A stretch of DNA of 55,108 nucleotides from DASRBO01 sp035653595 (GTDB lineage: Bacteria; Actinomycetota; Acidimicrobiia; Acidimicrobiales; JAJPHE01). The notes below the pieces were generated by a model. The model was given only the letters and a program-made list of their open reading frames with translations, had not been told where the DNA came from and did no database searches. The stretch's first letter is position 1. Every line of letters begins with the position of its first letter. This document shows, one piece after another, positions 27,535-34,798 of this stretch. The stretch is taken from positions 1 to 55,108 of the forward strand of contig DASRBO010000025.1 in NCBI GenBank assembly GCA_035653595.1, given 5' to 3'. Position numbers and translations under genes: made by a program.

Positions 27535-28512
27535 ATGCAGGACGAGGCACTGATGGCCCAGGCGCTGGGCCTGGCCGCCTCGGTCCGCGGCTCCTCCTCG
27601 CCGAACCCCTGGGTGGGGGCGGTCGTGGTGACAGACGACGGCCGCCGGTTCGAAGGGGCGACCGAGCCCCCCGGAGGGGCCCATGCCGAGGTGGTGGCCC
27701 TTCGGGCCGCCGGGCCGGCGGCGGCCGGGGCCACCCTGGTGGTGACCCTGGAGCCCTGCTGCCACCACGGTCGGACCCCGCCGTGCACCGAAGCCATCCT
27801 CGCCGCCGGCATCCGCCGGGTGGTGGTGGGGGTGACCGACCCCGACGCCCGCGTCGACGGCGGGGGCATCCGGGTGCTGCGCGAGGCCGGCATCGAGGTG
27901 GTCGTGGGGGTGGGGGCGGACCGGGTGGCGGACCAGCTCGCCCCCTACCGCAAGCACCGCCGCACCGGGCGGCCCTACGTGACCCTCAAGATGGCCTCCA
28001 CCCTCGACGGGCGCACGGCGGCGGCCGACGGCTCCAGCCGGTGGATCACCGGCGACGCCGCCCGCGCCGATGTGCACCGCCTCCGGGCCCAGTCCGACGC
28101 CGTCCTGGTCGGGGCGGGCACGGTGAGGGCGGATGACCCCGAGCTCACCGTGCGCCTGGCGGACGGCCGAAGCCCCCGGCGGGTGGTCCTCGGCCCCATA
28201 CCGGCGGGGGCCAAGGTCATGCCGGCCACGTCGGTGGGGGGCGACCTGGGCGGGGTGCTGGACACCCTGGGCGGGGAAGGGGTGGTGAGCCTGCTGGTGG
28301 AGGGGGGCGCCCGGGTGGCGCACGCCTTCCACGCCGCCGGCCTGGTCGACCGCTACGTCTTCTACCTGGCGCCGGCGCTCATGGGGGGCTCCGACGGGCC
28401 GGCCGTGTTCGAGGGGCCCGGGGCGGCGAGCATGGGGCAGCTGTGGAGGGGGAGGCTGGTGTCGGTGGAGGCGGTCGGCGACGACCTGCGGGTCGAGATG
28501 GCGGGGGACTGA
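27535..28512 (+). CDS. ribD: Riboflavin biosynthesis deaminase/reductase RibD
   Basis: Second and third steps of riboflavin synthesis. 325 residues, short for the family (about 360). The deaminase half has GGAHAEVVAL and LEPCCHHGRTPPC (zinc ligands); the reductase half has TLKMASTLDGRTA, WITGDAARADVH, VGAGTVRADDPELT and SLLVEGGARVAHAF. The region between VLGPIPAGAKV and SLLVEGG is about 25 residues shorter than in the E. coli enzyme, which accounts for most of the size difference. The catalytic motifs are intact, so it is probably active. ATG 27535 is followed by a 1-base overlap into ribE. Confidence 0.94.
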   Translation: MQDEALMAQALGLAASVRGSSSPNPWVGAVVVTDDGRRFEGATEPPGGAHAEVVALRAAGPAAAGATLVVTLEPCCHHGRTPPCTEAILAAGIRRVVVGVTDPDARVDGGGIRVLREAGIEVVVGVGADRVADQLAPYRKHRRTGRPYVTLKMASTLDGRTAAADGSSRWITGDAARADVHRLRAQSDAVLVGAGTVRADDPELTVRLADGRSPRRVVLGPIPAGAKVMPATSVGGDLGGVLDTLGGEGVVSLLVEGGARVAHAFHAAGLVDRYVFYLAPALMGGSDGPAVFEGPGAASMGQLWRGRLVSVEAVGDDLRVEMAGD

Positions 28513-29096
28513 TGTTCACCGGTCTGGTGGAGGAGATGGGCCGGGTGCAGCACCGTCAGGGCGGCCGCTTCCGGTTCGCGAGCAAGGTGGTGGCCGCCGA
28601 CGCCGGCGTGGGCGACTCCATCGCCGTCAACGGGTGCTGCCTGACGGTCGTGGACCGGGGCCCGGGCTGGTGGGAGGCGGAGGCGGTGGAGGAGACCCTG
28701 GCCCGGACCAGCCTGGCCACCCTGGCCGCCGGCGACCCGGTCAACCTGGAACGGCCGCTGCGCCTGTCGGACCGCCTGGGTGGTCACCTGGTCCAGGGCC
28801 ACGTCGACGCCGTCGGCGAGGTCGTCTCGCCGGCCCCCGACCTGGTGGTCAAGGCGCCCGGGCAGGTGTTGCGCTACGTGGTGGAGAAGGGATCGATCGC
28901 CGTGGACGGGTGCAGCCTCACCGTGGTGGCGGTGGAGGAGGACCGCTTCCGGGTGGCGGTCATCCCCCACACCGCCGAGGTGACCACCCTGGGCCGGCGC
29001 CGCCCGGGCGACCCGGTCAACCTCGAGGTGGACGTGATGGCCAAATACGCCGAGAAGCTCCTGGCTGGCATCGGTCGGGACCCAGGGAGGGACTAG
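28512..29096 (+). CDS. ribE: Riboflavin synthase alpha subunit
   Basis: Dismutates two 6,7-dimethyl-8-ribityllumazine molecules into riboflavin. 194 residues made of two lumazine-binding barrels: MFTGLVEEMGRV with SIAVNGCCLTVV and GHLVQGHVDAVGEV, then the second repeat with SIAVDGCSLTVV and VNLEVDVMAKYAEKLL. The N-terminal MFTG is diagnostic for the start. TGATG overlap with ribD. Confidence 0.97.
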   Translation: MFTGLVEEMGRVQHRQGGRFRFASKVVAADAGVGDSIAVNGCCLTVVDRGPGWWEAEAVEETLARTSLATLAAGDPVNLERPLRLSDRLGGHLVQGHVDAVGEVVSPAPDLVVKAPGQVLRYVVEKGSIAVDGCSLTVVAVEEDRFRVAVIPHTAEVTTLGRRRPGDPVNLEVDVMAKYAEKLLAGIGRDPGRD

Positions 29097-29098
29097 AG

Positions 29099-30319
29099 AT
29101 GGGATTCGCCCGCATCGAGGACGCCATCGCCGCCATCGGCCGGGGCGAGCTGGTGGTGGTGGTCGACGACGAGGACCGCGAGAACGAGGGCGATCTCATC
29201 ATGGCGGCCGAGTTCGCCACCCCCGAGACCATCGCCTTCTTCCTCGCCCACACCTCCGGGCTCATCTGCGTCCCCATGACCGGCGAGCGCCTCGACCAGC
29301 TCGACCTGCCCCTGATGGTGACCTCCAACACCGAGTCCCAGCGGACCGCCTTCACCGTCACTGTCGACTACCGCCACGGCACCACCACCGGCATATCGGC
29401 CGTCGACCGGGCCGCCACCATCCAGTCCCTGATCGACCCGGCCACCAGGCCGGCCGACCTGTCCCGCCCCGGTCACATCCTGCCCCTGCGCTACGCCGCC
29501 GGCGGGGTGCTCAAGCGGGCCGGCCACACCGAGGCCGGGGTGGACCTCGCCCGGGCGGCGGGCCTGTACCCGGCGGCGGTGCTGTGCGAGATCGTCAACG
29601 ACGACAAGACCGACATGGCCCGCCTCCCGGAGCTGGAGCGCTTCGCCGAGCGGCACGGGCTGCTGCTGATATCGATCGCCGACCTGATCCGCTACCGGCG
29701 CCAGAAGGACAAGCTGATCCGGCGCATAGGCGAGGCCCGGGTGCCCACCGACCACGGGGAGTTCACCTGCTACGCCTACGAGTCGGTGCTCGACGGGGAG
29801 CAGCATCTGGCCCTGGTGAGGGGCGCCGTGCAGGGTGAGGACAACGTGTTGGTGCGGGTGCACTCCGAGTGCCTGACCGGCGACGTGTTCGGCTCGCTGC
29901 GCTGCGACTGCGGGCCCCAGCTCGACGCCGCCCTGCGCAAGATCGACGAGGAGGGCCTCGGGGTGGTCGTGTACCTGCGGGGCCACGAGGGCCGTGGAAT
30001 TGGCCTGGCCCACAAGCTGCGGGCCTATACCCTGCAGGACCAGGGACGTGACACCGTCGACGCCAACCTCGAGCTGGGCCTGCCCGTCGACAGCCGCGAG
30101 TACGGGATCGGATCGCAGATCCTGGTCGACCTCGGCATCACCACCATGAGACTGATGACCAACAACCCGGCCAAGTACGGCGGACTCGACGGCTACGGCC
30201 TCGAGATCGTCGAGCGGGTGCCGCTCGAGGCCACCCCCACGACCGAGAACATCGCCTACCTGCGCACCAAGCGCGAGCGCATGGGCCACCTCCTGGAAGG
30301 CTTGGATGACGTCCTCTGA
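29099..30319 (+). CDS. ribBA: Bifunctional DHBP synthase / GTP cyclohydrolase II (RibBA)
   Basis: Makes both riboflavin precursors: DHBP from ribulose 5-phosphate (RibB half, about 1-200) and the pyrimidine from GTP (RibA half, about 205-406). RibB motifs: VVVVDDEDRENEGDLIMAAE, TSGLICVPM, DYRHGTTTGISA, HTEAGVDLA. RibA motifs: VLVRVHSECLTGDVFGSLRCDCG (zinc Cys triad), YLRGHEGRGIGL, DTVDANLELGLPVDSREYG and TNNPAKYGGL. Both sets are complete. ATG 29099 follows ribE by 2 bases; the 3' end overlaps ribH by 14 bases. Confidence 0.98.
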   Translation: MGFARIEDAIAAIGRGELVVVVDDEDRENEGDLIMAAEFATPETIAFFLAHTSGLICVPMTGERLDQLDLPLMVTSNTESQRTAFTVTVDYRHGTTTGISAVDRAATIQSLIDPATRPADLSRPGHILPLRYAAGGVLKRAGHTEAGVDLARAAGLYPAAVLCEIVNDDKTDMARLPELERFAERHGLLLISIADLIRYRRQKDKLIRRIGEARVPTDHGEFTCYAYESVLDGEQHLALVRGAVQGEDNVLVRVHSECLTGDVFGSLRCDCGPQLDAALRKIDEEGLGVVVYLRGHEGRGIGLAHKLRAYTLQDQGRDTVDANLELGLPVDSREYGIGSQILVDLGITTMRLMTNNPAKYGGLDGYGLEIVERVPLEATPTTENIAYLRTKRERMGHLLEGLDDVL

Positions 30320-30809
30320 CCAGACCGCCCGCCCGCCCTACCACGGGCACGTGCGGGGCGCCGGCCTGCGCATCGCCCTGGCCTGCAGCCGCTTCAACGA
30401 CCTGATCACCGAGCGGCTGCTGGCGGGGGCGCGCGACGCCCTCGTCCGCCACGGCGTCGACCCCATGTCCATCGCCGAGGTGTGGGCGCCGGGGGCCTTC
30501 GAGCTGCCTCTGGTGGCCAAGGCGCTGGCCTCCTCGGGCGAGTTCGACGCCGTGGTGTGCCTGGGGGCGGTCATACGGGGGGCCACCGGCCACTACGAGC
30601 ACGTGGCCGGCCAGTGCGCCGCCGGCATCCAGCAGGCCCAGCTGGAGACCGGGGTGCCGATCGCCTTCGGCGTCCTCACCACCGACACCGTGGACCAGGC
30701 CATCGAGCGGGCCGGCACCAAGGCCGGAAACAAGGGTGCCGACGCCGCCGTCGCCGCCATGGAGATGGTCGACCTGCTCCGCCAGCTACCCAAGGGCGGG
30801 CGGGCCTGA
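30306..30809 (+). CDS. ribH: 6,7-dimethyl-8-ribityllumazine synthase
   Basis: Penultimate riboflavin step. 167 residues: ACSRFNDLITERLLAGA, WAPGAFELPLVAKAL, CLGAVIRGATGHYEHVA with the catalytic His, FGVLTTDTVDQAIERAG and NKGADAAVAAMEM. The first 20 residues are polar and variable. ATG 30306 lies inside the ribBA end; the stop overlaps hisG (TGATG). Confidence 0.97.
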   Translation: MTSSDQTARPPYHGHVRGAGLRIALACSRFNDLITERLLAGARDALVRHGVDPMSIAEVWAPGAFELPLVAKALASSGEFDAVVCLGAVIRGATGHYEHVAGQCAAGIQQAQLETGVPIAFGVLTTDTVDQAIERAGTKAGNKGADAAVAAMEMVDLLRQLPKGGRA

Positions 30810-31687
30810 TGATGCTGTCCCTCGTCCTGCCCAAGGGCTCGCTCGAGCGCTCCACCCTCGAGCTGTTCGACGCCGCCGATCTGGCGGTGCGGCGCAGCTC
30901 GGAGGTCGACTACCGCGCCTACATCGACGATCCCCGCATCTCCGAGGTGCGGGTGCTGCGCCCCCAGGAGATCCCCCGCTACGTGGCCGACGGGCTGTTC
31001 GACCTCGGCATCACGGGTCGGGACTGGATCGAGGAGACCGGCTCGGACGTGCTGACCTTGGGCGAGCTCAACTACTCCAAGGTGAGCGCAAACCCGGTGC
31101 GGATAGTGCTGGCGGTCGCCGGCACCTCCACCGCCAACTCGGTGCGGGACCTGCCCGACGGGGTAAGGGTGTCGACCGAGTACCCGGAGCTGACCCGGCG
31201 CTTCTTCGAGAAGCACGGGGTCAGGGCGGACATCGCCCTCTCCTACGGGGCCACCGAGGCCAAGGTGCCCGACATCGCCGACGCCGTGGTCGACATGACC
31301 GAGACGGGGCGGGCGCTCAAGGCCGCCGGCCTGCGCATCATCGACACCCTGCTGGTCTCCAGGACCGAGCTCATCGCCAACCCGACGGCGGCGGCGGACC
31401 CGACCAAGCGCCATGCCATGAACCAGCTGCTCACCCTGCTGCTCGGCGCCCTGGAGGCGAGAGGGAAGGTCCTGGTCAAGCTGAACGTCTCTGCCGAGGC
31501 CCTCGAGGCAGTCCAGAAGGTGCTGCCTTCGATGAAGGCGCCGACCATTTCGGAGCTGTCCGGCGGCCGGGGCTACGCCCTGGAGGCGGTGGTGCCCAAG
31601 GACGAGATCAACGTGCTGATCCCGGCGCTCAAGGACGGGGGCGCCACCGACATCCTCGAGCTGCCCATATCCAAGATCGTCCATTGA
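30809..31687 (+). CDS. hisG: ATP phosphoribosyltransferase, long form HisG
   Basis: First step of histidine synthesis. 292 residues: catalytic bilobal domain (LVLPKGSLERSTLELF, DLGITGRDWIEE, PRPP loop in ADAVVDMTETGRALKAAGL) and a C-terminal ACT-like regulatory domain (LVKLNVSAEALEAVQKVLPS to the end) that binds histidine. It is therefore the homohexameric long form that needs no HisZ. It uses ATG 30809 or 30812 and is the only his gene here, following ribH by overlap. Co-transcription with riboflavin genes is inferred from spacing. Confidence 0.95.
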   Translation: MMLSLVLPKGSLERSTLELFDAADLAVRRSSEVDYRAYIDDPRISEVRVLRPQEIPRYVADGLFDLGITGRDWIEETGSDVLTLGELNYSKVSANPVRIVLAVAGTSTANSVRDLPDGVRVSTEYPELTRRFFEKHGVRADIALSYGATEAKVPDIADAVVDMTETGRALKAAGLRIIDTLLVSRTELIANPTAAADPTKRHAMNQLLTLLLGALEARGKVLVKLNVSAEALEAVQKVLPSMKAPTISELSGGRGYALEAVVPKDEINVLIPALKDGGATDILELPISKIVH

Positions 31688-31905
31688 CGCCGGTGGGCGA
31701 CGAGGACCGCCACCACGGGGTGGTCGACTCCTTCGAAGCGGAGCGGGGCATCGGAGTGGTCTCCGACGGCGGCGGCACCTGGTCCTTCCACTGCACCGCC
31801 ATCGCCGACGGCACCCGCACCATCGAGGCGGGGGTCGAGGTCAGCTTCGAGGTGAGGCCCGGCCACCTGGGACGGTGGGAGGCGGCCGCCCTCCGCCGCC
31901 GGTAG
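31684..31905 (+). CDS. Small cold-shock-domain-like protein
   Basis: 73 residues from TTG 31684 (TTGA overlap with hisG), or 70 from GTG 31693. The sequence GVVDSFEAERGIGVVSDGGG then TWSFHCTAI...GVEVSFEV resembles a cold-shock (CSD) barrel: GxVxxFxxxxGxGxI, FxFHxxxI and VxFEV positions are recognisable, but the RNP-1 aromatic KGFGF is replaced by RGIGVV. Nucleic-acid binding is likely but may be weakened. Not a canonical CspA; function unknown. Confidence 0.75.
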   Translation: MTPVGDEDRHHGVVDSFEAERGIGVVSDGGGTWSFHCTAIADGTRTIEAGVEVSFEVRPGHLGRWEAAALRRR

Positions 31906-31908
31906 GGG

Positions 31909-32049
31909 AGCGCCCGGCCCGGTCCGGTCAGGCGGCGTCAGCGCCCCGGCGGCAGGAGGGCCCCGACGGTGGTGAGCGCGACGGCGCCATCAGCGCCCGG
32001 GTCCGGTCTGCTCTGAGCGCCCGGGGAGATCGGGTCAGTCAGGTCAGTC
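31909..32049 (+). repeat. Short repeats in the convergent gap
   Basis: AGCGCCC followed by GG or CGG occurs at 31909, 31940, 31992 and 32016. GGTCAGTC occurs twice with period 9 (32033, 32042) and overlaps the DUF1844 stop. No clear bidirectional terminator could be drawn. Confidence 0.45.
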
Positions 32050-32451
32050 GGGTCCGCCTCGCTCGGGGCCGCCGGCCGCCTGCAGCTGCACGAAGGCCAG
32101 GCGGATCTGGGCCAGCCCGTCCCGCAGCGGCTCCTCGGCCTCGCCCAGCCGGCCGCCCAGGGACTCGACCATGGCCCCCATGGCGTCGATGGCCAGGCGG
32201 GCGGCGTCGAAGTTGGCCGGCTGGTTGGACAGGTGGAGGGCGGCCAGCTCGAACAGCCCGTAGCAGTGGTTGGCCACCAGCAGCTCGACCGGGGTGCCGA
32301 GGATCTGGCGGCGGGCCTCGGCCAGCTCGGCCTCGGTGGGGCCGTCGGGGTCCGGGGGAACGCCTCGTCCGGGCGGCTCCGCCGGGGGAGGCGTCGCCTC
32401 GGTGCGGGGCGGCACCGGCCGCTCCCCTCCGGGCGTCCAGAGACTGCTCAT
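32044..32451 (-). CDS. DUF1844 protein
   Basis: 135 residues. The N-terminal 45 residues are Pro/Glu/Arg-rich and disordered; the rest is the helical DUF1844 domain (ILGTPVELLVANHCYGLFEL, LAIDAMGAMVESLGGRLGEAE, LRDGLAQIRLAFVQLQ). The function is unknown. The gene lies divergent from infC, a placement seen in many actinobacteria. ATG 32451 is chosen because a TAGGGT -10 box lies 7 bases upstream on this strand; an ATG 21 bases further up would overlap that box. Confidence 0.85.
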   Translation of the reverse strand: MSSLWTPGGERPVPPRTEATPPPAEPPGRGVPPDPDGPTEAELAEARRQILGTPVELLVANHCYGLFELAALHLSNQPANFDAARLAIDAMGAMVESLGGRLGEAEEPLRDGLAQIRLAFVQLQAAGGPERGGPD

Positions 32452-32457
32452 CGCTGC

Positions 32458-32464
32458 TACCCTA
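32458..32464. promoter_or_regulatory. Shared bidirectional -10 between DUF1844 and infC
   Basis: The 7-bp TACCCTA reads TACCCT on the plus strand (toward infC) and TAGGGT on the minus strand (toward DUF1844, 7 bases before its ATG). Both fit TAnnnT, so one site can serve two divergent starts. The infC leader would be about 155 bases and the DUF1844 mRNA leaderless. Confidence 0.6.
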
Positions 32465-32623
32465 GGCGCCAAAACCAGTACGGAAGCGGGGCCCGGCGAC
32501 CGGCCCCCACCCGTCCACCGCTACGAGTGGTGCGCCGGGTCGATTCGCCGCAGCGGCGGCGGGCACCAGCTTCCGAGCCCGCCGCTGTTTCGCGTCCGGG
32601 CCGCCAATCCAGGAGGAAAGCGC

Positions 32624-33301
32624 ATAGCCACTGCACCGGTCACCAACGAGCCGAGGATCAACGACCGGATCCGGGCTCGTGAAGTCCGCCTTGTGGACGT
32701 CGACGGCACCCAGCTGGGTATCAAGCCGCTGCCCGAGGCCCTCCAGATCGCCCGCCAGGTGGATCTCGACCTGGTCGAGGTGGCGCCGATGGCGAACCCT
32801 CCGGTCTGTCGCATCATGGACTACGGCAAGTTCAAGTTCGATGCGGCCCAGCGGGCCAAGGAGTCGAGGCGCAAGACGACCAACGTGGGGATCAAGGAGA
32901 TGAAGTACCGGCCGAAGATCGGCTCGGGCGACTTCGACACCAAGACCCGCCAGGTCCGCCGTTTCCTCGACGAGGGCCACAAGGTGAAGGTAACGATCAT
33001 GTTCCGGGGCCGCGAGATGAGCCATCCCGAGCTGGGCAAGAAGATCCTGGACGGGGTCGCCGAGCAGGTGGGCGACGTGGCCAAGGTGGAGCTGACACCC
33101 AAGCTCGACGGCCGGAACATGGTGATGGTGTTGGCACCGGACAAGAGACACGCCGGCCGCCAGAGACCGAGGCCTGAGGCAGACGCCACCGAGCCGGCGC
33201 CGGCCGCGGCCAACGGGGCGGACGGGGCCCAGGCGACAGAGCCGGTCGCATCCGCCGACGCCGCCCCGGCCGAGGCCCCGGCGCCCGACGAGGAGACATG
33301 A
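32624..33301 (+). CDS. infC: Translation initiation factor IF-3 (ATA start)
   Basis: 225 residues. The N-domain begins NEPRINDRIRAREVRLVDVD, with PPVCRIMDYGKFKFD; the C-domain has IGSGDFDTKTRQVRRFLDEG and KVTIMFRGREMSHPELG. A 45-residue Ala/Pro/Glu tail follows, common in actinobacteria. A perfect AGGAGG at 32611-32616 is followed after 7 bases by ATA, and no ATG, GTG or TTG exists in frame near it. IF-3 rejects non-AUG starts, and infC genes elsewhere use rare starts for autoregulation, so ATA 32624 is the likely start. Confidence 0.96.
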   Translation: MATAPVTNEPRINDRIRAREVRLVDVDGTQLGIKPLPEALQIARQVDLDLVEVAPMANPPVCRIMDYGKFKFDAAQRAKESRRKTTNVGIKEMKYRPKIGSGDFDTKTRQVRRFLDEGHKVKVTIMFRGREMSHPELGKKILDGVAEQVGDVAKVELTPKLDGRNMVMVLAPDKRHAGRQRPRPEADATEPAPAAANGADGAQATEPVASADAAPAEAPAPDEET

Positions 33302-33302
33302 C

Positions 33303-33497
33303 ATGCCGAAGATGAAGACCGACAAGGGCGCCGCCAAGCGCTTCAAGGTGACCGGCTCGGGGCGGATCCTCCGCCGGCGGGCGTTCCGCAACCACATGCT
33401 GGAGAAGAAGTCCTCCCGCCGCATCCGGCGACTGGACGGCACCACCGAAGTGGTCGGCGGCGACGCCCGCCAGGCCCGGCGGCTGCTCGGCCTCTAG
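33303..33497 (+). CDS. rpmI: Ribosomal protein bL35
   Basis: 64 residues, rich in Lys/Arg: MPKMKTDKGAAKRFKVTGSG, then HMLEKKSSRRIRRL. Starts 1 base after infC. The usual infC-rpmI-rplT operon. Confidence 0.97.
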   Translation: MPKMKTDKGAAKRFKVTGSGRILRRRAFRNHMLEKKSSRRIRRLDGTTEVVGGDARQARRLLGL

Positions 33498-33626
33498 CTC
33501 GAGCGGGCCGCTCCCCGGCCGCCCCGCCACCACCGAGGCGGCCCTCGCTACGGGTCAGCGACGCCACCGCACGACTCACGGATCCCAGACACAAGACCGC
33601 ACGCAGGAGACGAGGAGAGGAGAACC

Positions 33627-34013
33627 ATGGCCAGGGTCAAGCGCGCCGTGCACGGAAGGAAGCACCACCGCGCCGTTCTGGAGCAGGCGCAGGGCTACTA
33701 CGGCAACAAGAGCCGCAGCTTCCGCGCCGCCAACGAGCAGGTCATGCACTCCCTGCAGTACGCCTACCGCGACCGGCGGGCCCGCAAGGGCGATTTCCGT
33801 CAGCTCTGGATCCAGCGGATCAACGCCGCCGCCCGCTCCTCCGGCCTCTCCTACAGCCGGTTCATCGCCGGCCTGCGCACCGCCGGGGTCGAGGTTGACC
33901 GCAAGGTGCTGGCCGACCTGGCCGTAACCGACCCCGGCGCCTTCGCCGCCCTGGTGGAGGCGGCCAAGGCGGCGGCCCCGTCCGGCGACGGTCAGGGGCA
34001 GCAGGCCAGCTGA
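33627..34013 (+). CDS. rplT: Ribosomal protein bL20
   Basis: 128 residues: MARVKRAVHGRKHHRAVLEQ, GYYGNKSRSFRAANEQVMHS, RDFRQLWIQRINAAAR-like block (KGDFRQLWIQRINAA) and GLSYSRFIAGLRTAGVEVDRK. An Ala-rich 15-residue tail is added. Strong GAGGAGAGGAG before the ATG. The 129-base gap after rpmI holds no recognisable terminator. The stop overlaps the next gene (CTGA). Confidence 0.97.
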   Translation: MARVKRAVHGRKHHRAVLEQAQGYYGNKSRSFRAANEQVMHSLQYAYRDRRARKGDFRQLWIQRINAAARSSGLSYSRFIAGLRTAGVEVDRKVLADLAVTDPGAFAALVEAAKAAAPSGDGQGQQAS

Positions 34014-34798
34014 GCGCCGCCCCGCTGCCCTACCGGCATCACCGGGTGCAGCGGTTGAGGAGGCTGCTGGTCAAGCCCGGCGCCCGGCGGGCCGAAGGCG
34101 CCTTCGTGGCCGAGGGCGTCAGGCTGGCCGAGGAGGCCTTGGCCGCCGGGGCCGCCATCGAGTCGGTGTACTGGGCCCCCGGTGCCCCCATCGGGCTGAT
34201 CGAGTCGCTGCTCTCCACCGGGGCCCGCGGCTTCGAGCTGGCCCCCGGGGTGCTGGAGCGGGTGGCCGACACCGTCACCCCCCAACCGGTCATGACCGTG
34301 GTCGGCGCCGCCCCCGTGCCCCTCGACGCCCTGTCCAATGAGACCATGCTGGTCGTGTGCGCCGAGGTGCGTGACCCGGGCAATGCCGGCACGGTCCTGC
34401 GGGCGGCCCGGGCGGCGGGGGCGGGCGGAGTAGTGTCCTGCGCCGGGTCGGTGGACCCGTACAACCCCAAGGTCGTGCGAGCGTCGGCCGGCGCCGTGTT
34501 CAGCCTGCCGGTGGCAGTCGGGGGCGACGTGATCGAAGTGATGGAACAGATCGGCACCTGGGGGCTCCGGCGCCTGGCGGCGGTGGCCGACGGCGGCGAG
34601 GACTACGCCGGCACCGATCTGTCCTCGCCCTTCGCCCTGTTGCTCGGCAACGAGGCCCACGGCCTGAGCGACCCGGCCATGGCCGGGGTCGACGCCCGGG
34701 TGACCGTACCGATGGCCCCCGGATCGGAGTCGCTCAACGTGGCCGTGGCCGCCGGCGTCATCTGCTTCGAGGCCGCCCGGCAGCGGAGGATGCGGTGA
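34010..34798 (+). CDS. SpoU/TrmH-family rRNA 2'-O-methyltransferase (probable CTG start)
   Basis: 262 residues from CTG 34010. An N-terminal substrate-binding domain (RVQRLRRLLVKPGARRAEGAFVAEG in outline) precedes the knotted SPOUT domain with its three motifs: CAEVRDPGNAGTVLRAARAAG (motif 1), FALLLGNEAHGLS (motif 2) and VTVPMAPGSESLNVAVAAGV (motif 3). Close to TsnR/RlmB-type enzymes; the modified base cannot be assigned. GTG 34046 is the first standard start but would remove the conserved N-terminal RHHRVQRL segment. CTG 34010 overlaps the rplT stop as CTGA. The stop overlaps the kinase (GTGA). Confidence 0.9.
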   Translation: MSAAPLPYRHHRVQRLRRLLVKPGARRAEGAFVAEGVRLAEEALAAGAAIESVYWAPGAPIGLIESLLSTGARGFELAPGVLERVADTVTPQPVMTVVGAAPVPLDALSNETMLVVCAEVRDPGNAGTVLRAARAAGAGGVVSCAGSVDPYNPKVVRASAGAVFSLPVAVGGDVIEVMEQIGTWGLRRLAAVADGGEDYAGTDLSSPFALLLGNEAHGLSDPAMAGVDARVTVPMAPGSESLNVAVAAGVICFEAARQRRMR

